From assembly GCA_001767455.1 (NCBI GenBank), contig MELC01000042.1, positions 1-53,253 of the forward strand: a stretch of 53,253 bases of DNA. The letters are read 5' to 3'. A model generated the notes under the pieces. It worked only from the letters and a program-made list of their open reading frames with translations. It was not told where the DNA came from and did not search any database. Position 1 is the stretch's first letter; every line of letters begins with the position of its first letter. Shown here piece by piece: positions 46,152 through 53,253 of the stretch. The position numbers and the translations under genes were made by a program. This DNA is from Acidobacteria bacterium RIFCSPLOWO2_12_FULL_66_21. GTDB taxonomy: Bacteria > Acidobacteriota > Vicinamibacteria > Vicinamibacterales > 2-12-FULL-66-21.

Positions 46152-47501
46152 ATGTTCTCCCCGGATGACACCATCGTCGCCGTGGCGACACCGCACGGGC
46201 GAGGCGGCATTGGCGTCGTCCGCGTCTCGGGTCCGGCGGCGCGTGCGGTCACACGGGCGGTCTGTGACGGCGGCGGCGATCTCGAAGCCCGCCACGCGAC
46301 GCTGACGGCCGTCCGCACGGGCGCCGGCGTCGTCGACCGCGCGGTCGTGACGTTCTTCCCCGCCCCGCACTCGTACACGGGCGAAGACGTGCTCGAAATC
46401 AGCGCGCACGGCAGTCCGGTGCTGCTGCGGTCGATCGTCGAGGCAGCGATGGCCGCAGGGGCGCGGCTGGCGGAGCCGGGGGAGTTCACGCTGCGCGCGT
46501 ATTTGGGCGGCCGGATCGATCTCGTCCAGGCCGAGGCGGTTCGGGATCTGGTCGAGGCCGTGACGCCGCTGCAGGCCCGCGCGGCGTTCGATCAGCTCGA
46601 AGGCACGCTCACCACGCGTATCCGCGAGACCGACGGGATGCTGTTCGAGCTGTCCGCTCGCCTCGAAGCGTCGCTGGATTTCGCGGAGGAGGGGTACCAC
46701 TTCGTCGGCGCGGATCGCGCCGCGGGGGAGATCGACGCGATCGTCGGCCGCCTGGACGATCTGCTGCGCGATCGCGCGCGCGGCCGGCTGGTTCGCGAAG
46801 GCGCGCACGTCGCAATCGTGGGACGCCCGAACGCGGGCAAGTCCAGCCTCTTCAACCGGCTTGCCGGCGCGGGACGCGCGATCGTGACGGACATCGCCGG
46901 GACCACCCGCGACCTGCTGACCGAGCTGGTGGATATCGAGGGACTTGCCGTCACGCTCGTCGACACGGCGGGCCTGCGCGAGACGGCGGGCGACATCGTG
47001 GAAGCCGAAGGGATGGCGCGCGCGCACGCGGCGCGAGGGGTCGCGGACGCGACGATTGTCGTGCTCGACTTGTCCACGGATCTGACGTCCGACGATCGCG
47101 ACGTGTTGAAGGCGACGAGCGGCTCGACGCGGCTCATCGTCGGGACCAAGGCGGATCTCGAGCCGTCGCCCGCGGCTCCATGGGGCATGGAGCCGCTGCG
47201 GGTCTCGTCGGCGACGGGAGCGGGCATCGACCGGCTGCGCGGGGCGATCGCGGGGATCCTCTGCGGTGCCGAGCCGTCGCGCGACACGCCGGCCATGACC
47301 AACGTCCGGCAGGCGGATCTCGTTTCCCGCGCGCGGGACGCGCTCGCCCGCGCGGCGGCCGCCGCGCGGGCCGGAACGCCCGAGGAGTTCGTGGCGGCCG
47401 ACGTCGCCGAGGCGCGCGGGCTGCTCGAGGAGGTGACCGGCGCGCGGACGCCCGACGACGTGCTGCGCGCGATCTTCGCGAGCTTCTGCATCGGGAAATA
47501 G
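46152..47501 (+). CDS. mnmE: tRNA modification GTPase MnmE
   Basis: The protein has 449 residues from ATG 46152. The N-terminal tetrahydrofolate-binding domain starts [20 protein letters not shown]. The G domain has [33 protein letters not shown] and VDTAGLRET. The helical domain ends with FCIGK, the conserved C-terminal motif with the catalytic cysteine region. With MnmG it adds the cmnm5 group to U34 of certain tRNAs. No Shine-Dalgarno is visible because the repeat touches the start codon. Confidence 0.98.
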   Translation: MFSPDDTIVAVATPHGRGGIGVVRVSGPAARAVTRAVCDGGGDLEARHATLTAVRTGAGVVDRAVVTFFPAPHSYTGEDVLEISAHGSPVLLRSIVEAAMAAGARLAEPGEFTLRAYLGGRIDLVQAEAVRDLVEAVTPLQARAAFDQLEGTLTTRIRETDGMLFELSARLEASLDFAEEGYHFVGADRAAGEIDAIVGRLDDLLRDRARGRLVREGAHVAIVGRPNAGKSSLFNRLAGAGRAIVTDIAGTTRDLLTELVDIEGLAVTLVDTAGLRETAGDIVEAEGMARAHAARGVADATIVVLDLSTDLTSDDRDVLKATSGSTRLIVGTKADLEPSPAAPWGMEPLRVSSATGAGIDRLRGAIAGILCGAEPSRDTPAMTNVRQADLVSRARDALARAAAAARAGTPEEFVAADVAEARGLLEEVTGARTPDDVLRAIFASFCIGK

Positions 47502-47545
47502 TTTGCGATGCAAAGCAAGCGACGCCAGACTCCGAAGTACGGGCG

Positions 47546-47583
47546 GGGAGTTTGGGAGTTGGGAGTTGGCAGTTGGGAGTTGA
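47546..47583 (+). repeat. GGGAGTT heptamer tract overlapping the mnmG start
   Basis: Five heptamers of GGGAGTT/GGCAGTT type run from about 47546 into the first codons of mnmG. The tract has no inverted arm nearby. The same word occurs in the element at 5569-5683. Confidence 0.85.
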
Positions 47584-49393
47584 CTTCGATGTGATCGTGA
47601 TCGGTGCGGGCCATGCGGGCGTGGAAGCCGCGTGGGCGGCGGCGCGGCTCGGGCGGCAGGTCGCGATCTGCACGCTGTCGGACGCGACCATCGCGCACAT
47701 GCCGTGCAACCCCGCGATCGGCGGCACCGCCAAGGGCCACCTGGTCCGCGAAATCGATGCGCTCGGCGGCGTGATGGCGGCGGCGATCGACGCGACCGGC
47801 ATCCAGTTCAAGCTGCTGAACCGCAGCCGCGGGCCGGCGGTGTGGTCGCCCCGCGCGCAGGCCGACAAGCGCGTCTACAGCCGGTGGGTGACCGCCGCCC
47901 TCCGGCGAGAGCCGAACATTCAGTGGATTCTCGGCCGCGCCGGACGCATTCTCACGGACGCATCCGGGGTCACCGGGATTGAGCTCGAAAGCGGCGAACG
48001 GATGTGCTGCGCCGCGGTCGTCGTGACGACGGGGACGTTCCTCAACGGGCTGGTGCACATCGGGCGGGAGCGGCGGCCATCGGGCCGCGCGGGGGAGCCG
48101 CCGTCACGGGACCTGGCGGAGTCGCTCAAGAGTTTCGGTTTCCAGTGGGGACGCCTCAAGACCGGCACCCCACCGCGGCTCGATCGGCGCACCATCGACT
48201 TCTCGCGATTCAAGGAAGAGCGCGGCGAGGACCCGCCCGTGCCGTTCTCCTTCCTGACGGATGTCATCGACCGCCCGCAAGTCGCGTGTCACCTGCTCCA
48301 CACGAACGATCGCGTTCACGAACTGGTGCGGCAGAGCATCGCCGAATCCCCGCTGTTCAACGGCCAGATCTCCGGTATCGGTCCGCGGTACTGCCCGTCG
48401 CTCGAAGACAAAGTCATGCGTTTCCCGCACCGGGAGCGACACCAACTGTTCCTGGAACCAGAAGGTCTCGACGTCGACGAGATCTACGTCAACGGTTTCT
48501 CGATGAGCCTGCCTGCGGATCTGCAGGAGCAGCTCGTTCATGCTCTTCCGGGTCTCGAAGACGCGCGGATGCTGCGCCCGGGCTACGCGGTCGAGTACGA
48601 TTTCATTCAGCCGATTGAGCTCGGGCCCTCGCTCGAAGCGCATCGGGTCCCTGGCCTGTTCCTCGCCGGCCAAATCAACGGCACGTCCGGGTATGAGGAG
48701 GCCGCCGCCCAAGGGGTGATTGCGGGCATCAATGCCGCGCGCCGGGTGACGCGCGACTCGCCGTTCACCCTCGGCCGCGACGAGGCCTACATCGGAATCC
48801 TCGTGGACGACCTCACCACCAAGGGATGCCTCGAGCCTTACCGGATGTTCACCTCGCGCGCCGAGCACCGGCTCCTCCTGCGAATCGACAACGCCGATCT
48901 GCGTCTGACGGCTCGCGGGCGGGAGGCGGGCCTCGTCAGTGACGACCGCTGGGAACGGTTTCGAACGCGGCGCGACCGCTTCGAGCAGAACGCCGCGATC
49001 ATCAGGGGCGCCGTCGTGGCTGCGGCCTCCGGTGAACGGATGCCGGCTTCTCGCGCCCTGAAGCAGCCGGAGGTCAGTCTCGCCGCGCTGCTGGACGAAG
49101 GGCAGCTTGCGCTGGATGTGGCCGGCAGCGCGGATCTCTGGAGCCTCGAGACAGAATTCAAGTACGAGGGCTACCTGCGCCGGCAGACGATCGCCGTCGA
49201 GCGGCAGCGGCGCCAGGAGCAACGCGCAATTCCGGGGGCGCTCGTTTTTCAGGGGATTCCAGGACTTTCACGCGAGATGGTCGAGAGGCTGTCAGCGGTT
49301 CGTCCCGCCACGCTCGGTCAGGCGCTGCGCATTCCCGGTGTAACGCCCGCTGCGGTGGCTATTATCGCGCACCATGTGGAGCGCGGGCGCTGA
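47573..49393 (+). CDS. mnmG: tRNA uridine-5-carboxymethylaminomethyl modification enzyme MnmG
   Basis: The protein has 606 residues when started at TTG 47573; GTG 47591 is the only close alternative and would cut into the FAD motif. The Rossmann FAD site is [20 protein letters not shown], followed by [40 protein letters not shown] and [16 protein letters not shown] are other family signatures. It works with MnmE on tRNA U34. The start codon and first residues are part of a GGGAGTT heptamer tract, whose GGGAG words may serve as Shine-Dalgarno. Confidence 0.95.
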   Translation: MGVDFDVIVIGAGHAGVEAAWAAARLGRQVAICTLSDATIAHMPCNPAIGGTAKGHLVREIDALGGVMAAAIDATGIQFKLLNRSRGPAVWSPRAQADKRVYSRWVTAALRREPNIQWILGRAGRILTDASGVTGIELESGERMCCAAVVVTTGTFLNGLVHIGRERRPSGRAGEPPSRDLAESLKSFGFQWGRLKTGTPPRLDRRTIDFSRFKEERGEDPPVPFSFLTDVIDRPQVACHLLHTNDRVHELVRQSIAESPLFNGQISGIGPRYCPSLEDKVMRFPHRERHQLFLEPEGLDVDEIYVNGFSMSLPADLQEQLVHALPGLEDARMLRPGYAVEYDFIQPIELGPSLEAHRVPGLFLAGQINGTSGYEEAAAQGVIAGINAARRVTRDSPFTLGRDEAYIGILVDDLTTKGCLEPYRMFTSRAEHRLLLRIDNADLRLTARGREAGLVSDDRWERFRTRRDRFEQNAAIIRGAVVAAASGERMPASRALKQPEVSLAALLDEGQLALDVAGSADLWSLETEFKYEGYLRRQTIAVERQRRQEQRAIPGALVFQGIPGLSREMVERLSAVRPATLGQALRIPGVTPAAVAIIAHHVERGR

Positions 49394-49394
49394 A

Positions 49395-49521
49395 GCAGGC
49401 AGCATGCATCTGGCAGCCGGCAGCGAGTTGCGCTGTCCCACTGGGTCAGAGTCAGAGTCGAACAGCCTGGCAGTTTGATTTGCTGCCTGCTGCCCACTGT
49501 CTACTGCCTACTATCTGATAG
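49395..49521. repeat. Inverted element (GGCAGCA / CTGCCTA)
   Basis: The left arm (49395-49427) has GGCAGC-type heptamers and the right arm (49478-49512) CTGCCTA-type heptamers. A repeat of TCAGAG words lies in the spacer. The element fills the 137-base mnmG-rsmG gap. Confidence 0.8.
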
Positions 49522-49530
49522 TCTGAAGCC

Positions 49531-50208
49531 GTGGCGCCGCGAGACTTCCGCACCCGGCTCACGCGTCGTGCAGCGAAGGCTGGACTCTACCCGTCTGATG
49601 GTGTGATCGAGCGGTTGATCGCGTACTACGAACTGCTGGCTCGCTGGAACAAGAAGATCAATCTCACCGCGCTGGACAACCCCGACGAAGCGATCGATCG
49701 GCTGCTTTTGGAGCCGATCGCCGCGACCCGACACCTCCGTCCCGCCGACATACACCAATTGGACATCGGCTCTGGGGGCGGCTCTCCGGCCATTCCCATG
49801 AAGCTGGTCATTCCGGGGCTGAACCTGACAATGGTCGAGGTGAAGGCGCGGAAGTCCGCATTCCTTCGTGAGGCCATCAGACAACTCGAGCTGGACCACA
49901 CGAGCGTCGAGACCGAACGGTACGAGGAACTCCTCGCCCGTCCCGAGCTGCACGAGCGATTCGATTTTCTTTCCGTCCGGGCGGTCCGTGTTGAGGCGCG
50001 AGTCCTCATGTCGCTGCAGGCTTTCGTCCGGTCGGGCGGGCACGTCCTGTTGTTTCGCGGGCCGAGCGGCCCGGAGGCTCCAGCGACCTTGGTCCCGCCG
50101 CTCGAGTGGATGGGCACGTACCCCTTGATTGATGGGCTGCAAAGCCGCCTGACAGTACTCAGTAAGCTGTCGCTTGGACATGCCGTGTTCCACGTGGAAC
50201 AATCTTGA
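49531..50208 (+). CDS. rsmG: 16S rRNA (guanine527-N7)-methyltransferase
   Basis: The protein has 225 residues from GTG 49531. Family signatures are LARWNKKINLTALDN, LDIGSGGGSPAIPMKLVIPG (SAM-binding) and VEVKARKSAFLREAIRQL. It methylates N7 of G527 in 16S rRNA. The usual GidB order (mnmE, mnmG, rsmG, parA, parB) is kept. The last codons FHVEQS are encoded by a perfect parS palindrome. Confidence 0.96.
   Translation: MAPRDFRTRLTRRAAKAGLYPSDGVIERLIAYYELLARWNKKINLTALDNPDEAIDRLLLEPIAATRHLRPADIHQLDIGSGGGSPAIPMKLVIPGLNLTMVEVKARKSAFLREAIRQLELDHTSVETERYEELLARPELHERFDFLSVRAVRVEARVLMSLQAFVRSGGHVLLFRGPSGPEAPATLVPPLEWMGTYPLIDGLQSRLTVLSKLSLGHAVFHVEQS
50186..50201. other. parS: parS centromere-like site
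   Basis: TGTTCCACGTGGAACA is a perfect 16-bp palindrome matching the ParB-binding parS consensus (TGTTTCACGTGAAACA class; this variant is known from other phyla). It lies inside the end of rsmG, 28 bases before parA. ParB encoded at 51025-51876 is the expected binder. Confidence 0.92.
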
Positions 50209-50228
50209 TTGTGGTCGAATGACCTAAA

Positions 50229-51032
50229 ATGGGAAACGTCCTGGCTGTTGCCAATCAAAAGGGAGGCGTGGGGAAGACCACCACAGCCATCAACCTCGCG
50301 GCGTCGCTCGCCCTGGCAGACCAGCGCGTGTTGCTCGTCGACATGGATCCTCAGTCGAACCTGACCAGCGGGATCGGACTGAAGGGGCAGGCCGCGCCGG
50401 CGGGCACCGTCTACCAGGCGCTCACCGCCGACATCGACGACCCGACCGCCTTCGTTCTTGCCACGCGCATTCCCGGCCTCGCGCTCGTCCCGGCGGATCG
50501 GAATCTCACGGGCGCGGAAATCGATCTCGTTCCGCTTCCGCAGCGCGAGCATCGGCTGCGCGATCTCGTCGACCGCGTCCGCGCCGACTACGACTACATC
50601 TTCATCGACACGCCGCCCTCGCTGGGGCTCCTGACGCTCAACGCGCTCGTCGCGGCCGACGCCGTGCTCATTCCGCTCAACTGCGAATACTTCGCGCTCG
50701 AAGGGCTCGCCGATCTGGTCGCGACGCTGCGCCGAGTGCGTGCCGCGTACAACCCGACGCTCGACATCGCGGGGGTGCTCATGACGATGTACGACGAGCG
50801 GACGAACCTGGGGCAGCAGGTGTCGCGCGACATCAGGGCGTTCTTCGGCGAGCGCGTCTACACGACCGTCATTCCCCGCAACATCCGGCTCGGCGAAGCC
50901 CCCAGCCATGGGCTGCCCGCCATCCTCTACGACGTGAAGTCGCGCGGCGCCGAGGCCTACGTCGCGCTCGCCCGCGAAGTCCTCGCGCGCGACAAGGCGG
51001 CCGGAGCCGCCACGGAGCAGCATCATGGTTGA
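50229..51032 (+). CDS. parA: Chromosome-partitioning ATPase ParA (Soj)
   Basis: The protein has 267 residues from ATG 50229. The deviant Walker A motif NQKGGVGKTTTAINLAASLA with signature lysine is intact. VDMDPQSNLTSGIG and IDTPPSLGLLTLNAL follow. It lacks an N-terminal HTH, so it is a chromosomal (type Ib-like) ParA. It moves ParB-parS complexes near the origin. It overlaps parB by 8 bases. Confidence 0.97.
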   Translation: MGNVLAVANQKGGVGKTTTAINLAASLALADQRVLLVDMDPQSNLTSGIGLKGQAAPAGTVYQALTADIDDPTAFVLATRIPGLALVPADRNLTGAEIDLVPLPQREHRLRDLVDRVRADYDYIFIDTPPSLGLLTLNALVAADAVLIPLNCEYFALEGLADLVATLRRVRAAYNPTLDIAGVLMTMYDERTNLGQQVSRDIRAFFGERVYTTVIPRNIRLGEAPSHGLPAILYDVKSRGAEAYVALAREVLARDKAAGAATEQHHG

Positions 51033-51876
51033 AAAACGACCCGCGCTCGGACGTGGCCTCTCCGCGCTGATCCCCGACGCGCCGCCGGCCGCGGCCGGCG
51101 ATCGCGCGCTCGAGATCGACATCGACCTCCTTCGCCCCAACAAGTTCCAGCCGCGAACGACGATGGACGAAGGAAAGATCGAAGAGCTCGCGCGGTCCAT
51201 TCGCGCCAACGGCGTCATCCAGCCGATCGTCGCGCGCAGGATCGACGGCGGGTACGAGATCGTGGCCGGCGAGCGGCGCTGGCGCGCCGCCCAGCGCGCC
51301 GGGCTGCTCAAAGTGCCGGTCGCCGTGCGCGACGTTCCGGAGGACCGGCTGCTCGCCGTGGCCCTCATCGAGAACATCCAGCGCGAGGATCTGAATCCAA
51401 TCGAAGAAGCGCACGCCTATCGCCGGCTGGCCGACGACTACCATCTCACGCAGGAGCAGATCGCGGACGCCGTCGGCAAGGACCGGTCGTCGGTGGCCAA
51501 CTACGTGCGGCTGCTGAAGCTGCCGCAGGAAGTGCGCGCGAACGTCGCCTCAGGGGCGCTCTCGATGGGCCACGCGCGCGCCATCCTCGGCCTCGCCGAC
51601 CAGTCCGCGCAGCTCCGCGCCGGCCGCGACGTGGTCGCGAAAAGTCTCTCCGTGCGCGAAACGGAAACGCTCGTGCGCAAGATCGCGCGGCCGCCAGCCG
51701 AAAAGGCCGCTCCGCAGAAAGACGTGCACACACGCGCGGCGGAGGAAAAGCTGCGCTTCGCGCTGGGTACGCGCGTGCGCATCGCGCGCAAAGGCAAGGG
51801 CGGCCGGATCGAGATCGATTTCGCGAACGAAGATGAACTCAACCGGCTGTACGACCAGTTGACCGAACGGCGCTAG
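51025..51876 (+). CDS. parB: Chromosome-partitioning protein ParB
   Basis: The protein has 283 residues from ATG 51025 (MVEKRPALGRGLSALIPD). The CTP-binding ParB/Srx domain includes PNKFQPRTTMDEGKIEELA and YEIVAGERRWRAAQRAGL. The HTH has LTQEQIADAVGKDRSSVANY. The C-terminal dimer region ends EDELNRLYDQLTERR. It binds parS and spreads as a CTP-dependent clamp. A parS site lies about 840 bases upstream. Confidence 0.97.
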   Translation: MVEKRPALGRGLSALIPDAPPAAAGDRALEIDIDLLRPNKFQPRTTMDEGKIEELARSIRANGVIQPIVARRIDGGYEIVAGERRWRAAQRAGLLKVPVAVRDVPEDRLLAVALIENIQREDLNPIEEAHAYRRLADDYHLTQEQIADAVGKDRSSVANYVRLLKLPQEVRANVASGALSMGHARAILGLADQSAQLRAGRDVVAKSLSVRETETLVRKIARPPAEKAAPQKDVHTRAAEEKLRFALGTRVRIARKGKGGRIEIDFANEDELNRLYDQLTERR

Positions 51877-51880
51877 AACG

Positions 51881-51930
51881 CGAGCGCAACGGAGCGGGGC
51901 GACGGGGCCCCGCGAGTGGAGCGAGCGAGG
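51881..51930 (+). repeat. Shortened copy of the GC-rich 69-bp repeat before selD
   Basis: The segment starting CGCGAGCGCAACGGAGCGGG matches the first two-thirds of the copies at 53065-53140 and 53181-53249, with one substitution and one missing base. It ends in GAGCGAGCGAGG, which stands 6 bases before the selD ATG and can act as Shine-Dalgarno. Confidence 0.85.
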
Positions 51931-51936
51931 TTAGAT

Positions 51937-52977
51937 ATGACCATCAAGAAACTGACCGACTATTCGTCCTGCGCCGGTTGAGCGAGCAAGCTCGCCGCCG
52001 GTGAGCTCGCCCAGGTGCTGGGCGGTTTGCCCGTCCACGACAACGACCGGGTCCTGATTGACTATCGGACATCGGACGATGCCGGTGTGTACAAGCTGGA
52101 TGAGAGCCGCGCGCTCGTGCAGACGGTCGATTTCTTCACGCCCATCGTCGACGATCCCTACGTCTATGGACAGATTGCCGCCGCCAACGCGCTGAGCGAC
52201 GTCTATGCGATGGGAGGCCGTCCGCTGACCGCGCTCGCGATCGCGGCCTTCCCCAAGGACCTCGATCGCGAGGTGCTGCGGCAGGTCTTCACGGGCGGCC
52301 TCGACAAGCTTCGCGAAGCGGGTGTGGCGCTGCTCGGCGGCCACACCGTGCAGGACACCGAAATCAAGTTCGGCTACGCCGTCACGGGGGAGGTCGATCC
52401 GGCGCGCGTCCTTGCGAACGCGGGAGCGCGCGCGGGCGATGTGCTGATTCTGACGAAGTCCCTCGGCACCGGGATCATCGCGACGGCGCTGAAGTACGGC
52501 CGCGCGCCGGCCGCGGCAGTGGACCGCGCCGTCCGTTCGATGACCGCATTGAACCGCGAGGCGGCCGCCGTCCTGCAGGCGCTTCCGCAGGGCGCCGTGC
52601 ACGCGTGCACCGACATCACCGGCTTCGGCCTGGTGGGACACGCATGCGAGATGGCCACGGCCAGCGGCTGCGCCATCGAGATCGACACGAGCCGCGTCCC
52701 GATTCTGGAGGGGGCGCGAGCGCTGGTGCAGGGGAACGTCCCGAGAGGCGGCCGGACCAATCGAGGGCACTTTGCCGCCAACGTCTCCGCGAGCGCGTCC
52801 ATCGACGCCGAGCTGGTCGAGCTCCTCTACGATCCGCAGACCTCAGGCGGGCTGCTCGCGGCGGTGGACGCCGCCGAGGCCGGCCGGGCCATCGATGCCC
52901 TGGTGCGCGCGGGCGTGGAAGGACACCGCATCGGCCGCGCCGTGTCTGCCGCTGCCGCCTGGATCGTCCTGGTGTAG
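51937..52977 (+). CDS. selD: Selenide, water dikinase; selenoprotein with in-frame UGA (Sec15)
   Basis: Reading through the UGA at 51979-51981 gives 346 residues from ATG 51937 to TAG 52975-52977. The N-terminus is MTIKKLTDYSSCAGU followed by ASKLAAGELAQVLGG. In E. coli SelD the catalytic residue is Cys17 followed three residues later by Lys20; here selenocysteine 15 and Lys 18 occupy these places, with Cys 12 forming a CxxU motif. The rest is a full AIRS-type kinase: VQTVDFFTPIVDDPYVYGQI, ALSDVYAMGGRPLTALAIA, GGHTVQDTEIKFGYAVTG and the C-terminal DPQTSGGLLAAVD. It makes selenophosphate from selenide and ATP. A later start would delete the catalytic loop. selA, selB and selC are not in the window. 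Confidence 0.93.
51982..52024 (+). promoter_or_regulatory. Candidate bacterial SECIS element of selD
   Basis: Just after the UGA, CGCCCAG (52008-52014), loop GTG (52015-52017) and CTGGGCG (52018-52024) form a stem whose loop starts 33 bases past the UGA. A second stem GCGAG/CTCGC (51982-51995) adjoins the UGA. Known bacterial SECIS loops lie roughly 16-37 bases after the UGA and often start with G. Which stem SelB would use cannot be decided by eye. Confidence 0.5.
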
Positions 52978-53064
52978 TCACTTCCGGACGACTAGCGACT
53001 ATTTCCGTGGTATAAATTGATGTTTTGTGCCGTCGCGCCGCGCCGCGACCGACACTGCGCGCAC
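52978..53064. other. Non-coding gap after selD
   Basis: The gap holds no visible gene. An AT-rich patch GTGGTATAAATTGATG near 53010-53025 could be a -10 region for a gene beyond the window. The right part becomes GC-rich and enters the repeat array. Confidence 0.4.
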
Positions 53065-53249
53065 GCGAGCGGAACGGAGCGGGGCGAAGGGGCCCCCGCG
53101 AGTGGAGCGAGCGAGGGGGTCCGGGGGAAGCGCCCCGAGCTCCGAGTTTTCGAGGGGCGATATTCCGCCGGATCAAGAAAGAACGGAGCGGGGCGAAGGG
53201 GCCCCCGCGAGTGGAGCGAGCGAGGGGGTCCGGGGGAAGCGCCCCGAGC
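53065..53249 (+). repeat. Two identical 69-bp GC-rich repeats, period 109
   Basis: Copies at 53072-53140 and 53181-53249 are identical, from GAACGGAGCGGGG to AAGCGCCCCGAGC. A 40-base spacer (53141-53180) separates them. Each copy contains GGGGCG facing CGCCCC, with GGGGCCCCC inside, so each can fold. The array continues to the window edge. Confidence 0.92.
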
Positions 53250-53253
53250 CCCG

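Noticed and set aside
51937-51981. Reading the UGA in selD as a nonsense mutation or pseudogene
   Set aside because: The stop is exactly at the catalytic Cys/Sec position, the frame on both sides is fully conserved, and no frameshift or other damage is present.
52978-53253. tRNA-Sec (selC) downstream of selD
   Set aside because: No long acceptor/T-arm or UCA anticodon loop is found; the region is AT-rich then repeat DNA.

Overview
The window is a dense, GC-rich bacterial chromosome segment that includes the replication origin neighbourhood. Gene content (M61 and DUF885 peptidases, a MoxR/DUF58/VWA operon, an E. coli-type long GyrB, a selenocysteine-type SelD) and GC-rich intergenic palindromes suggest an Acidobacteriota lineage, perhaps Vicinamibacteria. 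That placement is inference; no rRNA gene is present to test it.

Layout. (1) 1-10271: rightward operon with the MoxR ATPase tail, a membrane protein, an ABC ATPase and permease pair, a DUF58 protein and two VWA membrane proteins, most joined by short stop/start overlaps. (2) 10272-12160: leftward tRNA-Ser(UGA), then a GntR (YtrA-type) regulator and an ABC ATPase that ends in a deletion scar. (3) 12160-22219: M61 peptidase, DoxX, Tat-exported PLP enzyme, serS, galU, FmdB-type zinc ribbon, DUF885 protein, rsmI and a TPR protein. (4) 22263-25601: glmU and glmS, making UDP-GlcNAc precursors. (5) 25623-31408: leuB, leuA, a divergent LysR regulator, leuD and leuC. (6) 31409-34355: a decayed four-helix-bundle (S23) gene and the helicase gene pcrA. 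(7) 34444-42605: leftward gyrA, gyrB, dnaN, dnaA (listed by coordinate), with no recF. (8) 42606-42998: oriC candidate with DnaA boxes. (9) 42999-51876: rightward rpmH, rnpA, yidD, yidC, jag, mnmE, mnmG, rsmG (with a parS site inside), parA, parB. (10) 51937-52977: selD with an in-frame UGA at the catalytic position. (11) 52978-53253: a GC-rich 69-bp repeat in two copies.

The dnaA side reads leftward and the rpmH side rightward, as expected for replication leaving the 41.2-42.9 kb region in both directions.

The most unusual signal lies between genes. About fifteen gaps hold short tracts of near-perfect 7- to 8-base tandem repeats, often as two inverted arms around a unique spacer. The unit word differs from gap to gap (for example GGGAGTT, CCAAACG, GTGAATTG, CGTGGCT, GGCAGTA), yet the architecture is shared. 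Some tracts supply stop codons (glmS/leuB, gyrA) or the start region of a gene (mnmG), and one inverted pair brackets the decayed S23 gene. Three further gaps hold 195-265 bp imperfect palindromes. I do not know a description of this repeat family for this lineage; the closest analogue I know is the heptameric STRR repeats of cyanobacteria.
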